Source of the DNA: Chlorobiota bacterium
Lineage (GTDB): Bacteria; Bacteroidota; Ignavibacteria; Kapaibacteriales; NICIL-2
Length of the DNA: 9,898 bases
Assembly: GCA_003695605.1 (NCBI GenBank)
Contig: RFIK01000189.1
Location: forward strand, 1 to 9,898
Reading direction: 5' to 3'
Under the pieces are notes generated by a model that worked only from the letters and a program-made list of their open reading frames with translations, ran no database searches and was not told where the DNA came from. This document shows positions 1 through 6,404 of this stretch, piece by piece. Each line of letters opens with the position of its first letter. Position 1 is the stretch's first letter. A program made the translations under genes and the position numbers.

Positions 1-1272
1 ACCGGCTGCACGATCCGTCCGCGCTCACGCTTTTCGCGGAAGAACTACTTCTACCCCGATCTGCCGAAAGGCTACCAGATTTCGCAGTACGAAGACCCAA
101 TTTGCTACGGTGGATCGGTCGAAATCGAGCTCGACGACGGGACGACCAAGCGTATTGGCATCACGCGGATCCACATGGAGGAGGACGCCGGCAAATCCAT
201 CCACGACCTCGACATTGAAACGCTCATTGACCTCAATCGCTGCGGGGTTCCGCTTATCGAAATTGTTTCGGAACCGGATATCCGTTCCCCAGGCGAAGCG
301 GTGCTCTACCTCCAAGCGATCCGGCAACTGCTCATGTACGTGGGCATTTGCGATGGGAACATGGAGGAAGGTTCCTTGCGCTGCGATGCGAACGTCTCTG
401 TGCGGCGTCGCGGTACCGAGCGCTTTGGGACAAAGACGGAGGTGAAAAATCTCAACTCGTTCCGGAACGTCGAGCGCGCGCTTGCCTACGAAATCGAGCG
501 ACAGATCGCGCTCCTCGAGCAGGGCGGTACCATCGAACAAGAAACGCGAATGTGGGATGCTTCGAGCGGAACTACTCGGCCCATGCGCTCAAAGGAGTTT
601 GCGCACGACTACCGCTACTTTCCGGAGCCGGATTTAGTACCGGTCGAGGTGAGCGCCGCGTGGATCGAACGTGTCCGCGCGGAATTACCCGAGCTTCCGC
701 TGGCGCGAAAGCGCCGCTTGCAGGAGCAGTATGGGATACCTGCCTACGATGCGGGCATTCTCATCGCAGATCGCTCCCTGGCTGATTACTTCGAGCGCAC
801 CTGTAGAGCGCTCAACGAGCCCTCGCCGGAGCGCTACAAACTCGTCAGCAACTGGATCATGACGGAGGTGCTGCGCGTCTTGGGCGAGCGGAAAACTGAC
901 ATTGGCTCGTTTCCCATCGAACCGGAGCGTCTTGCAGAGCTTGTCGAGTTGCAGGCGCAGCGCACAATCTCGAGTCGCATCGCGAAGGAGCTCTTCGCAG
1001 AGCTGATGAGTTCGCCAGCGCGGCCGTCAGCACTCGTTGCTGAGCGCGGGATGGTGCAGGTCTCCGACGCAGGCTACCTCGAACAGCTCGTCGAGCGCGC
1101 ACTGAGCGAACACCCCGACACCATCGAGAAGTACCGCGCAGGTAAGACAGCGGTGCTCGGCTTCCTCGTCGGTCAAGTGATGAAGTACTCGCAGGGCAAA
1201 GCAAACCCGGAACTTGTCCGGACTCTTCTCCTGGAGCGGCTTGGACGCTCGGATGCTCTTGCTGCCCGGTAG
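1..1272 (+). CDS. gatB: Aspartyl/glutamyl-tRNA amidotransferase subunit B, 5'-truncated
   Basis: GatB is the tRNA-binding and kinase subunit of the GatCAB complex. The complex converts Glu-tRNA(Gln) to Gln-tRNA(Gln), or Asp-tRNA(Asn) to Asn-tRNA(Asn), in the cytoplasm. The frame is open from base 1 and gives 423 residues before TAG. The family is usually about 480-500 residues, so some 60-80 N-terminal residues lie outside the window. Family motifs visible in order (residue 1 = base 1) are YFYPDLPKGYQISQYE at about 17-32, HMEEDAGKS near 58-66, DLNRCGVPLIEIVSEPD at about 77-93, then GSLRCDANVSVR and TEVKNLNSFRNVERA. The C-terminal YqeY-like tail domain, which contacts the tRNA, is seen in GFLVGQVMKYSQGKANP followed by a leucine-rich end. 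No gatA or gatC is in the window. The stop lies 36 nt before ilvE on the same strand, so co-transcription is plausible. The identification is secure. Confidence 0.97.
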   Translation, partial: TGCTIRPRSRFSRKNYFYPDLPKGYQISQYEDPICYGGSVEIELDDGTTKRIGITRIHMEEDAGKSIHDLDIETLIDLNRCGVPLIEIVSEPDIRSPGEAVLYLQAIRQLLMYVGICDGNMEEGSLRCDANVSVRRRGTERFGTKTEVKNLNSFRNVERALAYEIERQIALLEQGGTIEQETRMWDASSGTTRPMRSKEFAHDYRYFPEPDLVPVEVSAAWIERVRAELPELPLARKRRLQEQYGIPAYDAGILIADRSLADYFERTCRALNEPSPERYKLVSNWIMTEVLRVLGERKTDIGSFPIEPERLAELVELQAQRTISSRIAKELFAELMSSPARPSALVAERGMVQVSDAGYLEQLVERALSEHPDTIEKYRAGKTAVLGFLVGQVMKYSQGKANPELVRTLLLERLGRSDALAAR

Positions 1273-1295
1273 GACGGAGCTTGTTTCACCCCTCT

Positions 1296-1299
1296 GGAG
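1296..1299 (+). promoter_or_regulatory. Ribosome binding site of ilvE
   Basis: GGAG lies nine bases before the ATG at 1309. The spacing is slightly long but usable. It supports this start, which also gives the expected family N-terminus. Confidence 0.5.
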
Positions 1300-1308
1300 C
1301 ACCTACGC

Positions 1309-2286
1309 ATGCCAATTTCGAAGACGCGTACGATCTGGATGAACGGTCGCTTTGTGCCGTGGGAACGAGCGCAGGTCCATGTGCTCTCGCACGCACTGCA
1401 CTATGCCTCCAGTTGGTTCGAAGGAATCCGCGCGTATTCAACAACGCGCGGTGTTGCAGTGTTTCGGTTACGGGATCATCTGCGGCGGCTGTACGATTCC
1501 TGCAAGATGTACGCCGTCGAGATACCGTATTCGCTCGATGAACTCGAACGTGCTACACTCGAGTTGCTTCGGCGCAATCGCCTCGGTGCGTGCTACATTC
1601 GTCCGCTTGTGTTCCGTGGCTACGGCGAAATGGGGGTTTTGCCGATTGGCTGTCCGGTCGAGGTGGCAATCGCAGCCTGGCAGTGGGGACGCTACCTGGG
1701 CGAGGACTCTGTCGAGCGTGGCGTTGATATCTGCGTCTCTTCGTGGACACGTCCCTCGAACAATGCACTCCCAGCGATGGCGAAAGCAGCGGCAAATTAC
1801 CTCAATTCTCAGCTCGTCAAAATGGAGGCAGTCCGCCATGGCTACGCCGAGGGGCTCACGCTCGACGAGCACGGAAATTTGAGCGAAGGTAGTGGCGAAA
1901 ATGTTTTTCTCGTTCGCGATAGGACGCTCTACACTCCGCCGCTTGCAGCCTCGATCCTACCGGGGATTACGCGTGCAACGGTCGTTCAGCTGGCACGCGA
2001 CGAAGGCATCCCCGTCGTCGAGCAGATTATCCCGCGTGCGATGCTCTACATTGCCGACGAGGTCTTCCTGACCGGAACAGCGGCCGAGATCACGCCTGTG
2101 CGTTCAATTGATCGCGTCACGATCGGCAGCGGAACAGTCGGCCCGATCACGCGTGCGATCATGGAGCGCTTTGCCCGTATCACCCGCGACGGCGAAGATC
2201 CGTACCGATGGCTGACATTCGTCAACAAATCACCTGCTCGTGCGTCCAAACGCATGCACACCAGTAAGACAGTCAACTGTAAGTAG
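1309..2286 (+). CDS. ilvE: Branched-chain amino acid aminotransferase (class IV PLP)
   Basis: This enzyme reversibly transaminates Leu, Ile and Val with 2-oxoglutarate, using PLP in the cytoplasm. The 325-residue product has the IlvE features in order: an N-terminal IWMNGRFVPWERAQVHVLSH block, HYASSWFEGIRAY at 31-43, the Schiff-base lysine K159 in AMAKAAANYLNSQ, the E193 loop LSEGSGENVF, LPGITRATV at 217-225 and GTAAEITPVRSID at 256-268. K159 and E193 match E. coli IlvE positions. The ATG at 1309 is preceded by GGAG (1296-1299), nine bases upstream, and gives the standard N-terminus. Bacterial IlvE normally ends soon after the WLxxVN motif (301-306 here). This protein carries about 18 more residues, rich in Lys, Arg, Ser and Thr. 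The gene sits 22 nt before a 2-oxoacid dehydrogenase E1 gene, which suggests that its products feed that enzyme. D-amino acid transaminase and ADC lyase are related folds, but the motifs fit IlvE better. Confidence 0.95.
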   Translation: MPISKTRTIWMNGRFVPWERAQVHVLSHALHYASSWFEGIRAYSTTRGVAVFRLRDHLRRLYDSCKMYAVEIPYSLDELERATLELLRRNRLGACYIRPLVFRGYGEMGVLPIGCPVEVAIAAWQWGRYLGEDSVERGVDICVSSWTRPSNNALPAMAKAAANYLNSQLVKMEAVRHGYAEGLTLDEHGNLSEGSGENVFLVRDRTLYTPPLAASILPGITRATVVQLARDEGIPVVEQIIPRAMLYIADEVFLTGTAAEITPVRSIDRVTIGSGTVGPITRAIMERFARITRDGEDPYRWLTFVNKSPARASKRMHTSKTVNCK

Positions 2287-2308
2287 CACCATCATTTCCA
2301 CTTGGACA

Positions 2309-4444
2309 ATGCCAAGCCGATCAAAGTCCAGCCGAACGAAACCATCCTCCCCCACTCCTGCCCCATCAGCAGCGAATGGGTCGTCGAGTAGGACTGTGGA
2401 GCAATCGCGCTTTGATTTTACTGGCTTCGATCGCGAGACGATTCTCCGCTGGTATAAACTCAACCACCTCGGACGGAAGCTTGACGAGAAAGCTGCGACG
2501 TACCTGAAGATGGCGAAAGGCTGGTCCTACCATGCGCCGTGTGCAGGGCACGACGGCATCCAGCTTGCCATTGGGCAAATTTTTCGTCCGGGGAAGGATT
2601 TTCTCTTCCCGTACTACCGCGATTTGATCACAGCGCTGGCGGCAGGCATTACGCCGTATGAGATCATTCTCAACGGCCTGAGCAAGGATGCCGATGTCGC
2701 CGGCGGCGGTCGGCACATGAGCAACCACTTTGCCAAGCCGGCAATTCGCATTCAGAACGTTAGTTCCTGCACGGGAAATCACGCCCAGCATGCTGCTGGT
2801 ACCGCACGGGCTATCAAAAAGTACAACGGCGATGAGCTGGTCATCTACTCCGGTGGTGAATCGGCATGCTCGGAGGGCTACTTCTACGAAGCCGTCAACG
2901 GAGCCTCGCGGGAGCAGTTGCCCGTGATTTTCGTGATCCAGAACAACAAGTACGGCATCTCTGTCCCCGTCGAAGAGCAGACGGCAAATCCGGATGTGTC
3001 GGACAACTTCGTTGGTTTTCGTCATCTGCTCATCCTCAAGTGCGATGGCCGAGATGTCTTCGATTCGTACCGAGCGATGAAGAAAGCGGCTGAGTACGTC
3101 CTGTCGGGCGCAGGGCCTGCGATGGTGCATGCCGACTGCGACCGGATCGGCTCGCACTCGAATTCCGATAACCACGAGCTCTACCGCAGCAAGGAAGAAA
3201 TCGAAGCGATGAAGGCACGCGACCCACTCAGGATTTTCCGTCAGCGGATTCTCGAGGCGGGCATCGCCAGCGAGGAAGAGCTCAACGCAATCGAGCACGA
3301 GAACATGGCGGAAATCGCTGCAGCAGCGGAGAAAGCCGAAGCTGCTGCAGAACCGGACCCTGAGTCGTGGAAAGACTACATCGTGCCTCCGGCGATCATT
3401 GGCTACAACGATCCGAGCGAGGAGCAGGCTGTCTTCGACCCGAATGCGCCGATGCTCACCCTCCGCGAGGGGATCAACTACGCGCTCAAGCAGGAGTTTC
3501 GCCGAAATCCGCATACATTCCTCTGGGGTCAGGATGTCGCCTCGAAGAACAAGCAGGGCATCTTCAACGTCGTCAAGGGTATGCTCGACGAGTTCGGCAA
3601 TGAGCGCATCTTCAACGCACCGATTGCCGAAGATTACATCGTCGGCACAGCAAACGGCTTCTGTCGCTATCGGGACGACATCCGCGTGGTGATCGAGGGT
3701 GCCGAGTTCGCCGATTACTTCTGGCCAGCAATGGAGCAACTTATCGAATGCTCACACGATTACTGGCGCACGCGGGGGCAGTTCACACCGAATATTGTCA
3801 TCCGACTCGCCAGCGGTGGGTACATTCAAGGCGGCCTCTACCATTCGCAAAGTCTCGACGCGGTGTTCGCGCACTTGCCGGGCATCCGTGTGGTATGTCC
3901 TGCGTTTGCCGACGATGCCATCGGTTTGATGCGGACGGCGATTCGTTCGCAGGGGGTCACGATGTACATTGAGCCGAAATTCCTCTACAACTACCGTCCG
4001 ACAAGTGCACCGACACCGCCGGACGACTATCTCATCCCTTTCGGCAAAGCGCGCCAGCGGCGTGCGGGTAAAGATGTTACCGTGGTTTCTTACGGCAATG
4101 CAGTACACTGGTCGCTCAAAGCAGCCGAGCAGTTAGCAGCCGAGGGTATTGACGTCCAGGTCATTGACCTGCGGTCGTTGCGTCCGTGGGATCGGGAGCG
4201 TGTCTGCGAGGCAGTCAAGCGGACAAGCCGCTGCGTTGTCGCCCACGAGCACTACTTGACTGGTGGGTTCGGTGGCGAAGTCGCAGCAACGATTCACGAT
4301 GAATGCTTCCGCTGGCTCGATGCGCCGGTCAAGCGCGTGGCGTCGAAAGATTGCCCCGTCGGCTTTGCCAAGCCACTCGAGAATGCGATTCTGCTGAGTG
4401 TTGAGGATATTGTCGAGGCGGTGCGGCAGGTTATGCGCTGGTGA
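2309..4444 (+). CDS. Fused alpha/beta 2-oxoacid dehydrogenase E1 (branched-chain type)
   Basis: E1 carries out the thiamine-diphosphate-dependent decarboxylation of 2-oxoacids and passes the acyl group to lipoyl-E2. The 711-residue chain joins an alpha half (about 40-330) and a beta half (about 380-711) through an Ala/Glu-rich linker (about 331-350). Alpha motifs are YYRDLITALAAGITPYE, GRHMSNHF and the ThDP/Mg region from G183 to N213, ending in QNNKYGIS. RIGSHSNSDNHELYR (279-293) resembles the loop of branched-chain enzymes. Beta motifs are GQDVA (407-411), APIAE with the probable catalytic glutamate E440, EFADYF, and SLRPWDRE near 623-630. The ThDP motif reads GES where GDG is usual. The ATG at 2309 follows the ilvE stop by 22 nt. 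An upstream ATG at 2240 would overlap ilvE, and a GTG at 2396 after AGGA is another possible start. Residues 1-33 are low-complexity Ser/Thr/Pro/Lys. Substrate preference is inferred from the neighbouring ilvE and the HSNSDN loop; pyruvate cannot be excluded. Confidence 0.9.
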   Translation: MPSRSKSSRTKPSSPTPAPSAANGSSSRTVEQSRFDFTGFDRETILRWYKLNHLGRKLDEKAATYLKMAKGWSYHAPCAGHDGIQLAIGQIFRPGKDFLFPYYRDLITALAAGITPYEIILNGLSKDADVAGGGRHMSNHFAKPAIRIQNVSSCTGNHAQHAAGTARAIKKYNGDELVIYSGGESACSEGYFYEAVNGASREQLPVIFVIQNNKYGISVPVEEQTANPDVSDNFVGFRHLLILKCDGRDVFDSYRAMKKAAEYVLSGAGPAMVHADCDRIGSHSNSDNHELYRSKEEIEAMKARDPLRIFRQRILEAGIASEEELNAIEHENMAEIAAAAEKAEAAAEPDPESWKDYIVPPAIIGYNDPSEEQAVFDPNAPMLTLREGINYALKQEFRRNPHTFLWGQDVASKNKQGIFNVVKGMLDEFGNERIFNAPIAEDYIVGTANGFCRYRDDIRVVIEGAEFADYFWPAMEQLIECSHDYWRTRGQFTPNIVIRLASGGYIQGGLYHSQSLDAVFAHLPGIRVVCPAFADDAIGLMRTAIRSQGVTMYIEPKFLYNYRPTSAPTPPDDYLIPFGKARQRRAGKDVTVVSYGNAVHWSLKAAEQLAAEGIDVQVIDLRSLRPWDRERVCEAVKRTSRCVVAHEHYLTGGFGGEVAATIHDECFRWLDAPVKRVASKDCPVGFAKPLENAILLSVEDIVEAVRQVMRW

Positions 4445-4452
4445 GCGAGGGG

Positions 4453-5919
4453 TTATCCCCAGTAGTTCGGAGACTCTTTGGTAATGATGACATCATGGGG
4501 ATGTGATTCGCGCAATCCTGCGGGCGTGATGCGGACGAAGCGGCCGTGCTCTTTGAGTTCAGCAATCGTGCTGCATCCACAGTACCCCATCGCTGCGCGC
4601 AAACCTCCGACGATTTGGTAGAGCGTGTCGGCGACGGAGCCTTTGAATGGGACACGGCCTTCGATCCCTTCGGGGACAAGTTTGGTGATCTCATCTTCGG
4701 CGTCCTGGAAGTAGCGGTCGGCTGAGCCGCCCATCATTGCGCCTTCGCTCCCCATCCCGCGGTACACCTTGAACATGCGCCCTTCGTACTGCACCTTTTC
4801 GCCAGGGGATTCTTCATGGCCGGCGAGCATGTTGCCCATCATCACGCAGTCGGCGCCAGCGGCAAGTGCTTTGGCGATATCGCCGGTTTGCTTGATGCCG
4901 CCATCGGCGATGAGTGGGACACCTTTTTCCTGGCAGACATCGGCAGCAGCCATGATTGCGCTCAGTTGCGGGACACCGACGCCGGCGATGATGCGCGTAG
5001 TGCAGATCGAACCGGGGCCGACGCCGACTTTGACGCCATCGGCTCCTGCGTCAATGAGCGCGCGCGCACCGTCGGCTGTTGCAATGTTGCCTGCAATCAG
5101 TTGCAGCCCTGGGTAGTGTGCTTTGATGCGCTCGACCATCTCGAGGACACCACGCGAATGGCCGTGGGCAGTATCAACGACGACGACATCAACCCCCGCC
5201 TCGACGAGTGCGGCGACACGCTCGAGCGTATCGGCAGTGACTCCGACGGCTGCTCCAACGCGCAGTCGGCCGTGTTCATCTTTACAGGCATTCGGGTAAC
5301 GGCGTTTTTTCTGGATATCTTTGAACGTGATAAGCCCGCAGAGGACACCGCGATCATCTACAACGGGGAGTTTTTCGATGCGGTGCTGTTGGAGGATCCG
5401 CTCGGCATCGTCGAGTGTGGTGCCGACAGGTGCGGTGATAAGGTTCGTGCGGGTCATCACGTCGGCGATTGGGCGCGAAAGATCCTCGATGAATCGAAGG
5501 TCGCGGTTTGTCAGAATACCCACCAAGCGGCGTGACTTATCAACGATTGGGATGCCAGCGATGCCGTAGCGGGCCATGATGCGTTTGGCATCGCCGATGG
5601 TTCGGTCTGGTTCGAGTGTGATGGGGTCCTTGATCATGCCGCTTTCGCTGCGCTTGACTTTGCTGACCTCCTCTGCTTGGCGGTGGGTGCTCATGTTTTT
5701 GTGGATGATGCCAATACCGCCGGCACGCGCCAGCGCAATTGCCATCGCCGACTCGGTGACCGTGTCCATTGCAGCGCTGACGATGGGAATGTTCAGCGTG
5801 ATACCGCGCGTCAGTTGGGTGTGGAGGGAAACCTCACGAGGAAGAACTTCCGAATACCGTGGGACGAGCAAGACATCGTCGAACGTAATACCGTCGCCAA
5901 GAATTTTTTCGTACTGCAT
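4453..5919 (-). CDS. guaB: Inosine-5'-monophosphate dehydrogenase
   Basis: GuaB oxidises IMP to XMP with NAD+, the rate-limiting step of guanine nucleotide synthesis, in the cytoplasm as a tetramer. The 488-residue length is typical of bacterial enzymes. The N-terminus has GITFDDVLLVPRYSEVLP (10-27) and IPIVSAAMDTVTES (44-57). Two CBS domains (about 95-205) interrupt the barrel; in this family they sense adenine and guanine nucleotides. The catalytic loop GVGPGSICTTR places the nucleophile at C306, after VVVVDTAHGHS (245-255). IADGGIK (337-343) and GNMLAGHEESPG (362-373) follow, and the mobile flap carries R402-Y403. All the key residues I checked are present. The ATG at 5919 gives the canonical start but has only a weak Shine-Dalgarno, AGG two bases upstream. 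The gene faces the fused E1 gene tail to tail with 8 bp between stops, and its upstream side opens onto a long non-coding gap. GMP reductase is excluded by the CBS domains and overall length. Confidence 0.98.
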   Translation of the reverse strand: MQYEKILGDGITFDDVLLVPRYSEVLPREVSLHTQLTRGITLNIPIVSAAMDTVTESAMAIALARAGGIGIIHKNMSTHRQAEEVSKVKRSESGMIKDPITLEPDRTIGDAKRIMARYGIAGIPIVDKSRRLVGILTNRDLRFIEDLSRPIADVMTRTNLITAPVGTTLDDAERILQQHRIEKLPVVDDRGVLCGLITFKDIQKKRRYPNACKDEHGRLRVGAAVGVTADTLERVAALVEAGVDVVVVDTAHGHSRGVLEMVERIKAHYPGLQLIAGNIATADGARALIDAGADGVKVGVGPGSICTTRIIAGVGVPQLSAIMAAADVCQEKGVPLIADGGIKQTGDIAKALAAGADCVMMGNMLAGHEESPGEKVQYEGRMFKVYRGMGSEGAMMGGSADRYFQDAEDEITKLVPEGIEGRVPFKGSVADTLYQIVGGLRAAMGYCGCSTIAELKEHGRFVRITPAGLRESHPHDVIITKESPNYWG

Positions 5920-5944
5920 GGCCTGCGCATGGTGAACGAATGCG

Positions 5945-5952
5945 CGAAAATA
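5945..5952 (-). promoter_or_regulatory. Weak candidate -7 element for guaB
   Basis: Read on the minus strand this is TATTTTCG, one mismatch from the Bacteroidota -7 consensus TAnnTTTG. It would place transcription start about 20 nt before the guaB ATG. No -33 TTG was seen at the expected distance, so the call is weak and depends on the inferred phylum. Confidence 0.2.
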
Positions 5953-6023
5953 CTGTGCTCATCGAGGTTGTGCGTCAGTGTTGGTTACCATGCGTTCCCG
6001 TGCTCAGAGCAAGGATGTTCGCA

Positions 6024-6041
6024 CCACTGCACTGGCGGTGG
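6024..6041. other. Small hairpin in the guaB upstream region
   Basis: A 7-bp stem (6024-6030 with 6035-6041, one wobble pair on the plus strand) closes a 4-nt loop. Neither strand has a following T-run, so it is not an intrinsic terminator. It lies about 105 nt upstream of the guaB start. No function can be assigned, and it may be chance. Confidence 0.25.
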
Positions 6042-6199
6042 AGGGCTCGGAGCTGGTACCACCGTTTGTGCAGAGGTCTAACACACGGACGTCTTGTGCA
6101 CCGGGAAAGCAGAATAGCAGGTGTGAAGGAAAGTTGACAGTGTGGAATGGGTTGGACGGTTTGGCGCAGTACGATGGATGGAAAACACGATGCAGAAAG

Positions 6200-6211
6200 G
6201 AAAAATTTTTC
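6200..6211. promoter_or_regulatory. A/T-tract palindrome, possible UP element of the tRNA promoter
   Basis: GAAAAATTTTTC is a perfect 12-bp palindrome of A5T5 flanked by G and C. If transcription starts near 6259, as the -7-like element at 6245-6252 implies, the tract sits at about -59 to -48. That is where A/T-rich UP elements of strong stable-RNA promoters lie. This role is inference from position only. Confidence 0.3.
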
Positions 6212-6244
6212 GTTCGATCGCAGGAGTGGGAGCTGGGGGCAGCG

Positions 6245-6252
6245 TATATTTG
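6245..6252 (+). promoter_or_regulatory. Bacteroidota-type -7 promoter element for tRNA-Arg
   Basis: TATATTTG matches the TAnnTTTG -7 consensus recognised by the primary sigma factor of Bacteroidota at every defined base. It ends 14 nt before the tRNA 5' end and predicts a start near 6258-6259 with a leader of about 8 nt. A clear -33 TTG is missing. Position and match make it the best promoter candidate in the gap. Confidence 0.4.
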
Positions 6253-6268
6253 CGGCGCGGAACGCCGC
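6252..6268 (+). other. GC-rich hairpin overlapping the tRNA 5' end
   Basis: GCGGCG (6252-6257) pairs with CGCCGC (6263-6268). An alternative register pairs 6254-6259 with 6266-6271. Both consume the first bases of the tRNA acceptor strand, so the structure would compete with the mature tRNA fold if it is transcribed. It could instead be a DNA-level coincidence of GC-rich sequence. The likely transcription start, near 6259, would exclude most of the left arm. Confidence 0.3.
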
Positions 6269-6339
6269 GCCCGTAGCTTAATGGATAGAGCATTGGATTC
6301 CGGTTCCAAAGGTTGGGGGTTCGAGTCCCTCCGGGCGCG
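6267..6339 (+). tRNA. tRNA-Arg (anticodon CCG)
   Basis: A complete 73-nt cloverleaf. The acceptor stem is GCGCCCG (6267-6273) with CGGGCGC (6332-6338), discriminator G6339. The D arm is GCTT...GAGC. The anticodon stem TTGGA/TCCAA encloses the loop TTCCGGT, giving anticodon CCG, which reads the arginine codon CGG. The variable loop is AGGTT. The T arm is GGGGG-TTCGAGT-CCCTC with one G-T pair. CCA is not encoded after the discriminator and must be added enzymatically. It lies 65 bp upstream of the TPR gene on the same strand, and they may share a transcript. Confidence 0.96.
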
Positions 6340-6344
6340 CGAGT

Positions 6345-6354
6345 CTGCATGCAG
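6345..6354. repeat. 10-bp perfect palindrome after tRNA-Arg
   Basis: CTGCATGCAG is self-complementary and starts five bases after the tRNA discriminator base. There is no loop and no T-run, so it is not a terminator. It could be a protein-binding site or chance. Confidence 0.3.
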
Positions 6355-6404
6355 CATCCAACCTTGCCCGCCGGAAGTTGGGCACAACGGACCAATGACA
6401 ACCC

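Larger units (their letters stand above)
5920..6266. other. Intergenic region between guaB and tRNA-Arg
   Basis: About 350 bp with no protein gene that I can support. Frames open here run straight through the tRNA on either strand, which argues against coding. The visible structures are a 7-bp hairpin with a 4-nt loop at 6024-6041 (CCACTGC/GCGGTGG, one G-T pair), an isolated TTGACA at 6134-6139 with no good -10 box, a 12-bp A/T palindrome at 6200-6211, and a TAnnTTTG element at 6245-6252. It should hold the guaB promoter on the minus strand and the tRNA promoter on the plus strand. Confidence 0.6.

Noticed and set aside
2366..3739. Minus-strand open frame of 457 codons
   Set aside because: It lies fully antisense to the fused E1 gene, is rich in Val, Arg, Asp and Leu as expected from the complementary strand, and has no family motifs.
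4449..4460. GGGGTTATCCCC as a bidirectional terminator
   Set aside because: The stem is only 4 bp, it overlaps the guaB stop codon, and neither strand has a T-run.
4816..5535. Plus-strand open frame of 239 codons
   Set aside because: It is antisense to guaB, which is unambiguous. The composition is rich in Asp, Cys and Gly without motifs.
6134..6139. TTGACA as a -35 box
   Set aside because: No TATAAT-like sequence lies 16-18 bp downstream, and the tRNA is about 130 bp away. The TAnnTTTG element is a better candidate.
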